A DNA stretch of 28,091 nt. It comes from Candidatus Methylomirabilota bacterium. Lineage in GTDB: Bacteria > Methylomirabilota > Methylomirabilia > Methylomirabilales > Methylomirabilaceae. The DNA lies in the NCBI GenBank assembly GCA_028869615.1, contig JAGWRQ010000001.1, forward strand, positions 1-28,091, read 5' to 3'. Numbering within the stretch: position 1 is the first letter of the stretch; every line of letters begins with the position of its first letter. The position numbers and the translations under genes are program-made. Positions 22,397 to 28,091 of this stretch are shown here, piece by piece. Below the pieces are notes generated by a model. It was not told where the DNA came from. It was given only the letters and a program-made list of their open reading frames with translations, and searched no databases.

Positions 22397-22822
22397 ATGA
22401 AGCGCATGGGTGTGTGGTTGGTTCTTACTGCATTCGGTGTCGCGGTCACGGGGTGCGCCACGAGCACCCAGCCTGGCTACTACGCCTATCCTAAGGCGGG
22501 GCAGACGGTAGAACAGTTTAACCGCGACCAGTACGAGTGCCGAGCTTGGGCAATGCAGCAAAGCGGGTATGATCCATCAGGTGCGGAGACCGCCAAGGGC
22601 GCAGGGGTCGGCGGGGTGCTAGGCGCGCTCGGGGGCGCTGCGGCAGGCGCGGCCATCGGCGCGGCGACCGGTCACGCCGGCACAGGCGCGGCCATCGGCG
22701 CGGCGACGGGCGGGATCGGCGGCGCTGTTATCGGTGGGGGCAGCGCCTCCGCGCAGGGCAAGGACGGCTACGACCGGGCCTACGCCGCCTGCATGACCGC
22801 ACGCGGGTACGTGGTGCGATAG
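22397..22822 (+). CDS. Glycine-zipper outer-membrane lipoprotein
   Basis: The 141-residue protein has a signal peptide and lipobox VAVTGC, with the likely lipidated cysteine at residue 20. The mature N-terminal part has a cysteine in QYECRAWAM. A glycine zipper follows, with GVLGALGGAAAGAAIGAATG and a second copy of GAAIGAATG, as in SlyB/Rickettsia 17-kDa-type proteins that insert in the outer membrane. It ends YDRAYAACMTARGYVV. The zipper is encoded by a near-exact 25-bp tandem-like repeat. GAGGAGGGAAGAG is upstream of the ATG. Confidence 0.83.
   Translation: MKRMGVWLVLTAFGVAVTGCATSTQPGYYAYPKAGQTVEQFNRDQYECRAWAMQQSGYDPSGAETAKGAGVGGVLGALGGAAAGAAIGAATGHAGTGAAIGAATGGIGGAVIGGGSASAQGKDGYDRAYAACMTARGYVVR
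22644..22707 (+). repeat. 25-bp direct repeat inside the glycine-zipper gene
   Basis: Bases 22644-22668 recur at 22683-22707, period 39, so the repeat is in frame and encodes AGAAIGAAT and TGAAIGAAT. It could expand or contract by 13 residues. Confidence 0.8.
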
Positions 22823-22855
22823 CCTCAGCCTTCAGAGCAGGCCTACAACTCTATG

Positions 22856-22895
22856 CGAGCGGAGACACTGTCGCTGTTTCCGCTCGTTGTTTTTT
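22856..22895 (+). terminator. Rho-independent terminator between lipoprotein and glnE
   Basis: CGAGCGGA (22856-22863) pairs with TCCGCTCG (22879-22886). Inner ACA/TGT pairing extends the stem, and TTGTTTTTT follows. Only about 26 bp separate it from the glnE start. Confidence 0.8.
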
Positions 22896-22921
22896 CGGTG
22901 ATCAAGCTGTGAGGACCATCC

Positions 22922-25900
22922 ATGAGCATGCCGTTTCCACCTGACGTTGAGGCGCTGGCTGCTGCCGGCTGTCGATACCCTGAACAAGCTCGGCAAAATC
23001 TGCAACGCTTGGCGGGATCCTCACATCTGACCGCGTTCCAATCGTTTCTTCCACTGCTCCTGGATCGTCTGGTCAATCTTGCCGACCCGGACATGGCGTT
23101 GAACAATCTCGAACGGTATGCCGAGGCCGTCATTGACCGGGGATTCCTCTTCTCGCTCTTCCGAGACAGTCCGAAGTCGCTCGATCTTGTGCTGACACTC
23201 TTTGGGAGTTCGCAGCATCTCTCCGACATCCTGATCCGCTACCCCCAGGACCTACACTGGCTGCTGGAGCCCGGGCTGCTCCGGCAAGCCAGGTCCCAAG
23301 AGGAGTTGGCCGAAGAGTTGAGCGGATTACTCTTGAGAGCGATGAGCCAGCAGCGGGTATGGACGGCGCTACGTCGATTCAAGATGCGGGAGACCTTACG
23401 GATCGGGCTCCAGGATCTTCTTGGTAATTTAGACTTGACCGGTGTGACGCAGCAACTCTCCCTGATGGCTGATGTGACGCTGCAGCGTGCTTATGAGATC
23501 TGCCGCGCTGAACTCGTGCGTCGGCACGGCGAGCCGCAGTGCGTTGGATCCTCAGGCGATAAGGTGTGCGGATTTGCGATTATCGGGATGGGGAAGCTCG
23601 GCGGCGAGGAGCTGAATTTCAGTTCGGACATCGATCTGCTGTTTATCTATGAAGGGGATGGGGAGACGGGAGGATTCGTCGGCCCGTCCGGCGCCCTCAT
23701 CGGCAGGGTAAGCAACTATGAGTTCTTCACTCGCCTGGGGGAGAACGTGATTAAAGCGATCGGCGAGCTGACATCGGAAGGACGGGTCTTCAGGGTTGAT
23801 ATGCGGCTTCGGCCTGAGGGGCAGGCGGGTCCGCTGGTCTATTCGCTCAGGGGGTATGAACTCTATTACGAATCATGGGGACAGACGTGGGAGCGGATGG
23901 CCCTGATCAAAGCGAGGCCGGTAGCCGGTGATCCGGAACTTGGGGATACGTTCCTCAAGCTGGTTGCGCCGTTCGTCTATCGCCGGTCGCTCGACTACAG
24001 CGCGATCGGGGAGATTCGGGCTGTGAAGGACCGGATCGATGCTAAAGTCGGACGGGACCAGCAGACCTTCCGTCACGTCAAGCTGGGTTACGGGGGTATT
24101 CGTGAGATCGAATTTATCGCGCAGACCTTCCAGCTTCTGTATGGGGCAAGCGATCTATGGATCCGCGAGCCGAATACCCTCCGCGCGCTCCAGCGATTGG
24201 CTGATCGTGGGCATGTCACCGCCGATGAGCATGCGACATTGGCATTGGCCTATACCTTCCTCCGTACGGTCGAGCATCGCCTCCAGATCCTCCACCACTT
24301 GCAGACCCATACCTTGCCGACGGACCAGGAGAGTCTCATCAAGCTGGCTCGTCGTCTCGGTTACTCCCCCGACCGATCGCCTGATCCGGCGGCGGCCTTA
24401 CAGCGGGATTATCAGCGGCACATCCAGGGGGTCCGACAGGCATACGACTGCCTGCTGAGGGAGCCGCCTCCAGGAGCGGAGGAGATCCCGTCTCACCCGC
24501 TCGCCGAATTTCTGGATGGGCGGGCAGATGAAAAAGTAGTGCGGGAGCAGTTGGCAGCGGCGGGAGTCTTGGACCTGGATCGCGCTGTCCGTACGCTGCT
24601 TGTGCTACGCGACGGCCCTCCCTTCAGACACACTGCGGCCGGCACTCGGCGGATCCTCGCCGCCCTGGCGCCTACGCTCATCGAGGGCTTGACGCAAGCG
24701 CCGGATCCGGACCTGGCCCTCCTCCAGTGTGAGCGGTTTGTTGAAGGGGTCGGTTCAGGCGCCGGCCTGTACGACCTCTTCAAACAGGCGCCGCTCGCCC
24801 TGGTTCACCTGATGCGACTCTTCGGCTCAAGCGAGTTCCTCTCGCAGATCCTGATTCGGCACCCCGCGCTCGTGGATCTGCTGCTCCTACCCGATCAGGC
24901 CGAACCCGGTCGACCCGGCAAGCTGGTTGAGGAATGTTTGAGCGCGGTGGCCGCTGCCCCGCCGGGGAGCCCACGGTTGGATGCGTTGCGGCGGTTCAAA
25001 CAGGCTGAGGAGTTCCGAATTGGTGTCCTGGACCTGCTTGGAAAGGCCGACCTTGACGACATGAGCCTGGCGTTGACGCGTCTCTCGGAGGCCTGCGTCC
25101 AGACGGCCTATTGGTTGGGTCGGGAAGACCTGAGATCGCAGTGCGACCTACCGTCATCAGGAGGGTTCGTTGTGTTGGGCCTGGGCAAATGTGGAGCCGA
25201 GGAGATGGGGTATGGGTCCGACCTCGATCTCGCCTTTGCCTACGCGCAAGAAGGGGTAACGACGAGCGGGCCCGAGCGCCTGAGCTATGCCGACTATTTC
25301 GAGCGTCTGGCCGATAGAATCTGCAAGATCCTGACGACCATCACCAAGGAAGGAACGGCCTACCGGGTTGACATTCGGCTACGACCGGGCGGATCGGCGG
25401 GCCGAGTCGCGCAATCCTTCTCGGCATTTGAGACTCACTTTGCCCATACGGCAGAGCTGTGGGAGCGTCAGGCGTACCTGAGGGCGCGTCCCATCGCGGG
25501 CGACCTCGACCTCGCGGCGCCGTTCATGGCTTCATTGTCCGAGCTGATCTATCGACCGATTTCGGTGGAGAGCCTGGCAGCGAATATGACGGCGATGCGA
25601 CGTCGAATGGAGCTGGAGCTGACCAAGGAGAAAACCGGTGAGCGCCACGTGAAGTTGGGAAGCGGCGGGATCGTTGACATAGAGTTCATTGCCCAGTTCC
25701 TCCAGCTCGCGTACGGATCTACACTGCCCGCGCTGCGGGTGAACAACACGCTGAACACCTTGGAGGCGGCGCGCGGCGCGGGCCTGCTCGCCGACCGGGA
25801 TGTCGCTCAGCTTTGCGATTCCTATCGATTCCTGCGGACTGTGCAGAATCGTCTTCGGGTCGTGGCCGATCGTGAGACCTCCGTATTGCCGCAGGATCCA

Positions 25901-26056
25901 AGTCGGCTTGATCGCCTGGCGCGACGTCTTGGATATGGCGTGGGTGACGGTGGAGGTCCGGGGGAACGGTTACTGGCCGACTACCGGCGCCACACGGAGC
26001 GGGTACGGGGGATTTACGAGACGACCTTCCGCCGTTATAATCGCGGTGAATCCTGA
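22922..26056 (+). CDS. glnE: Glutamine synthetase adenylyltransferase/deadenylylase
   Basis: The 1044-residue protein is bifunctional GlnE. Two nucleotidyltransferase domains with helical partners repeat: the N-terminal one with GMGKLGGEELNFSSDIDLLF (about 222-241) and the C-terminal one with GLGKCGAEEMGYGSDLDLAF (about 750-770). Each carries the G-S-D-x-D metal-binding motif. The N-half removes and the C-half adds AMP to glutamine synthetase at Tyr399 (this window), under P-II control. It is longer than E. coli GlnE (946). The start has GAGG about eight bases upstream. The gene follows a terminator by only 26 bp, so its own promoter is not obvious. Confidence 0.95.
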   Translation: MSMPFPPDVEALAAAGCRYPEQARQNLQRLAGSSHLTAFQSFLPLLLDRLVNLADPDMALNNLERYAEAVIDRGFLFSLFRDSPKSLDLVLTLFGSSQHLSDILIRYPQDLHWLLEPGLLRQARSQEELAEELSGLLLRAMSQQRVWTALRRFKMRETLRIGLQDLLGNLDLTGVTQQLSLMADVTLQRAYEICRAELVRRHGEPQCVGSSGDKVCGFAIIGMGKLGGEELNFSSDIDLLFIYEGDGETGGFVGPSGALIGRVSNYEFFTRLGENVIKAIGELTSEGRVFRVDMRLRPEGQAGPLVYSLRGYELYYESWGQTWERMALIKARPVAGDPELGDTFLKLVAPFVYRRSLDYSAIGEIRAVKDRIDAKVGRDQQTFRHVKLGYGGIREIEFIAQTFQLLYGASDLWIREPNTLRALQRLADRGHVTADEHATLALAYTFLRTVEHRLQILHHLQTHTLPTDQESLIKLARRLGYSPDRSPDPAAALQRDYQRHIQGVRQAYDCLLREPPPGAEEIPSHPLAEFLDGRADEKVVREQLAAAGVLDLDRAVRTLLVLRDGPPFRHTAAGTRRILAALAPTLIEGLTQAPDPDLALLQCERFVEGVGSGAGLYDLFKQAPLALVHLMRLFGSSEFLSQILIRHPALVDLLLLPDQAEPGRPGKLVEECLSAVAAAPPGSPRLDALRRFKQAEEFRIGVLDLLGKADLDDMSLALTRLSEACVQTAYWLGREDLRSQCDLPSSGGFVVLGLGKCGAEEMGYGSDLDLAFAYAQEGVTTSGPERLSYADYFERLADRICKILTTITKEGTAYRVDIRLRPGGSAGRVAQSFSAFETHFAHTAELWERQAYLRARPIAGDLDLAAPFMASLSELIYRPISVESLAANMTAMRRRMELELTKEKTGERHVKLGSGGIVDIEFIAQFLQLAYGSTLPALRVNNTLNTLEAARGAGLLADRDVAQLCDSYRFLRTVQNRLRVVADRETSVLPQDPSRLDRLARRLGYGVGDGGGPGERLLADYRRHTERVRGIYETTFRRYNRGES

Positions 26057-26073
26057 AGCTGACGCGGGGGTTG

Positions 26074-27273
26074 ATGATGCGCATCATTCTGTACACCGGC
26101 AAGGGTGGGGTAGGCAAGACGACGGTTTCAGCCGCCACGGCGTTGATGGCGGCCGAGCGAGGCTACCGCACCTTGGTGATCAGCACCGATCCGGCCCACA
26201 GCTTGGCCGATGCCTTCGATCGGCCTCTCGGGCCGGAGCCGACGCCGATCACCGATCATCTCTGGGGCCAGGAGATCAATGTCCTGGAGGAGATCCGGAC
26301 CCACTGGGGCGAGGTCAAGGACTATCTCACGGTCCTGTTCGCCACGCGCGGCGTAGAGGAGGTGATTGCCGAGGAGATGGCGGTCTTCCCTGGGCTGGAG
26401 GAGTTGTGCAGCCTCTTGCAGATCCGGCTGCGAGGGGAGGAAGGACGCTTCGATTGTCTCATTGTCGATTGCGCGCCGACGGGGGAGACGATGCGCCTGT
26501 TGAGCTTTCCCGATGTGGCTCGCTGGTACATGGAGAAGCTCTTTCCGTGGGAGCGGCGGATCGTGACCGCGATGGGTCCCATTGTCCAGCCCTTCGTACC
26601 TGTTCCCCTTCCCAAGGATAATGTGTATGCGGCTATCGAGGCGCTCTTTACTCGCATTGACGGGATGAAAGAGGTGCTGTGCGATCCGAAGCGCTCCAGC
26701 GTCAGGCTGGTCCTGAATCCGGAGAAGATGGTCATCAAAGAGGCGCAGCGGGCCCTCACCTATCTCAACCTCTACGGCTACGTGACCGATGCTGTCATCT
26801 GTAATCGCATCTTGCCTCGTCAACTCCAGCACGGGTATTTTGCCGAGTGGAGCCATATCCAGGGCCGGTACCGGGAGATGATCCAGCGAGGCTTTTCGCC
26901 GATCCCGATCTGGGAGATCCCGCTCTTTGACCGCGAGGTCGTCGGGCTCTCGATGCTTGAGCGCATGGGCAGGAGCCTCTTTGCCGACCAGGATCCGCTG
27001 AACGTCTGGATGTCGGGCCCGATCCAGACGGTTCGCAAGAAAGGCGGCCACTACTATCTTCGGTTGAAGCTCCCATTCCTTCAGAAGGAGGAGTTATCGC
27101 TCTTGAAGCGAGGCGATGAGCTGGTAGTATCGATCGGGAACTTTCGGAGAGACCTTATGCTGCCCAGAGCGTTAGCCGATCTTACGGTGAAAAGAGCGCG
27201 ACTTGAGGAGGGCTATCTCGTGGTGCGCTTTGGTCAGGACGGAAGCCCCAAGGAGGAGAAAAAAGATGGCTAA
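26074..27273 (+). CDS. ArsA/Get3-family ATPase with C-terminal HSP20-like domain
   Basis: This is a 399-residue single-domain anion-transporting ATPase homologue. It has the deviant Walker A GKGGVGKTT (9-17), the switch STDPAHSLADAF, and DCAPTGETMRLLSFP. The last 75 residues (VRKKGGHYYLRLKLPFL to YLVVRFGQ) form the HSP20-like domain found in bacterial ArsA-type proteins. No arsenic-resistance genes are nearby, so arsenite efflux is unlikely; a protein-targeting or chaperone role like Get3 is possible. It starts 17 bp after glnE and overlaps the next small gene by 8 bp. TTG at 26071 and ATGs at 26074 and 26077 are possible starts. Confidence 0.85.
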   Translation: MMRIILYTGKGGVGKTTVSAATALMAAERGYRTLVISTDPAHSLADAFDRPLGPEPTPITDHLWGQEINVLEEIRTHWGEVKDYLTVLFATRGVEEVIAEEMAVFPGLEELCSLLQIRLRGEEGRFDCLIVDCAPTGETMRLLSFPDVARWYMEKLFPWERRIVTAMGPIVQPFVPVPLPKDNVYAAIEALFTRIDGMKEVLCDPKRSSVRLVLNPEKMVIKEAQRALTYLNLYGYVTDAVICNRILPRQLQHGYFAEWSHIQGRYREMIQRGFSPIPIWEIPLFDREVVGLSMLERMGRSLFADQDPLNVWMSGPIQTVRKKGGHYYLRLKLPFLQKEELSLLKRGDELVVSIGNFRRDLMLPRALADLTVKRARLEEGYLVVRFGQDGSPKEEKKDG

Positions 27274-27511
27274 GAAGGAAAAAGAGATGTGCCCGCATCG
27301 CTGTCCGTTGTGCGCCCTCTACGAGGCGCAGGAGGGATTTCAGCGGGGGGTCAGGGAGTGTATACCCCAAGAAGTGAGCGTACATATCAATCAGGCGGGG
27401 CGTGAACTGCTCCTCGCGGTTCAGGCGTTGTGTGACAGAGGGTGTTGGGCGGCGGCTTCTGAGTCAAAGCCGGGCTCACGCCGGAAGGCCCAGAGAGTCA
27501 CAGTCGAATAG
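27266..27511 (+). CDS. Small cysteine-rich hypothetical protein
   Basis: The 81-residue protein has an N-terminal metal-binding-like cluster, C9-x3-C13-x2-C16 (MCPHRCPLC), plus C32, C56 and C60. The rest is helical with a basic tail. I recognise no family. AGGAGGAG precedes the ATG at 27266, and the gene overlaps the end of the ArsA-type gene by eight bases, so the two are probably translated together. Confidence 0.65.
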   Translation: MAKKEKEMCPHRCPLCALYEAQEGFQRGVRECIPQEVSVHINQAGRELLLAVQALCDRGCWAAASESKPGSRRKAQRVTVE

Positions 27512-27552
27512 AGGCGGGAAGCTCGAACACACCGTTGGCATAGGGAGGAACG

Positions 27553-28091
27553 ATGAAGGTATTTGTGACTGGCGCAAACGGCTACATCGGCTTGAACGTG
27601 GCCTCGGCCTTTCGCCGTGCCGGCCATGAGGTGTGGGGACTGGTCCGCAGCGAGAAAAAGGCTCACACCATTGCTACGCACGAGATCCGCCCGGTCATCG
27701 GGAGTATGCAACAACCGGACAGTTACCGGCAGATCGCTGAGCAATGCGCTGTGCTGATCCACGCCGCCGTGGATTATCAGGCCGATACCTTTTCGCTGGA
27801 TAGACAAACGATGGAGGTGTTGCTGGCGACGAGCAACCGCGATTCGCAGTCGAAGATCGTTGTGTACACAAGTGGGACATGGGTCTACGGCGATACCCTC
27901 GGCAAGACCGTGGATGAGGGTGCGTCCTTGAGACCTGCGGCACTGGTTGCCAGCCGTCCCGGCATCGAGCAGATGGTACTGAACGCTTCCGGAGTCCGGG
28001 GAGTCGTGGTACGGCCCGGCTGCGTCTATGGTCGGCAAGGGGGACTGGCCGGGATGTGGTTCGATGGGCCCGACAAAGGCAGACTGCTTCA
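27553..28091 (+). CDS. NAD(P)-dependent epimerase/dehydratase (SDR), cut by window edge
   Basis: The frame from the ATG at 27553 is open to the window end, giving 179 residues. It begins MKVFVTGANGYIGLNVASAF with the Rossmann GxxGxxG dinucleotide loop. AVLIHAAVDY and VVYTSGTWVYGD follow, with RPGCVYG later. This is an extended short-chain dehydrogenase/reductase. Such enzymes work on nucleotide sugars or related substrates; the substrate here is unknown. The catalytic Tyr-x3-Lys is not obvious: where YxxxK is expected the frame reads ASRPGIEQMV, so the catalytic tyrosine may be replaced. GGGAGG lies upstream of the start. Confidence 0.8.
   Translation, partial: MKVFVTGANGYIGLNVASAFRRAGHEVWGLVRSEKKAHTIATHEIRPVIGSMQQPDSYRQIAEQCAVLIHAAVDYQADTFSLDRQTMEVLLATSNRDSQSKIVVYTSGTWVYGDTLGKTVDEGASLRPAALVASRPGIEQMVLNASGVRGVVVRPGCVYGRQGGLAGMWFDGPDKGRLL

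Overview
The window is about 28 kb of GC-rich, densely packed bacterial DNA. It has no insertion sequences, CRISPR arrays, tRNAs or rRNAs that I can see. Gene content fits a Gram-negative-type (two-membrane) bacterium: an OmpH/Skp-type periplasmic chaperone and several lipobox lipoproteins, the MEP isoprenoid pathway (IspH), class I glutamine synthetase with GlnB and GlnE, and a sigma-54 promoter. Gene style and family mix suggest a little-studied lineage, possibly NC10/Methylomirabilota or a relative. That placement is a guess from recall and was not tested.

Left half (1-14852), sulfur assimilation. A truncated purN runs off the left edge on the minus strand. Divergent from it is a long plus-strand run: an Rrf2-type regulator, CysK-type cysteine synthase, a ubiquitin-like (MoaD/CysO) domain fused to a MoeB/ThiF E1-like enzyme, a YeeE/YedE thiosulfate-type transporter, two TusA-like sulfur carriers, a CysM closely resembling the mycobacterial O-phosphoserine/CysO-dependent enzyme, a JAMM (Mec-type) metalloprotease, a TauE/SafE exporter, a siroheme sulfite reductase, a secreted YVTN beta-propeller, APS reductase and ATP sulfurylase. 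A convergent double-rhodanese gene abuts the last. Divergent from the rhodanese gene is a second plus-strand operon: two stand-alone NIL-domain proteins, a threonine-synthase-like PLP enzyme and a free-standing CysO homologue whose chain ends Gly-Gly-Cys. Together these encode sulfate to APS to sulfite to sulfide, thiosulfate uptake, and a protein-thiocarboxylate route to cysteine (E1, carrier, CysM, JAMM protease).

Middle (14922-18303, minus strand). An ispH operon starts from a strong promoter, followed by a 38-residue membrane microprotein, a lipoprotein, a secreted hypothetical protein and an OmpH/Skp chaperone. An ACT-domain protein lies upstream.

Right half (18517-28091, plus strand). 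A small lipoprotein and a GalT-like HIT-family transferase come first. A nitrogen block follows: a sigma-54 promoter with an overlapping perfect inverted repeat, glnB, glnA and a strong terminator. Then come a glycine-zipper lipoprotein with its own terminator, glnE, a single-domain ArsA/Get3-type ATPase with a small Cys-rich partner, and a truncated NAD-dependent epimerase.

The most interesting part is the CysO-like system. There are two ubiquitin-like carriers, one locked inside an E1 fusion and one ending GGC. Both would need proteolysis to expose Gly-Gly, and a JAMM protease is encoded directly after cysM. The GGC carrier is the same covalent species as the CysO-cysteine intermediate known from Mycobacterium.
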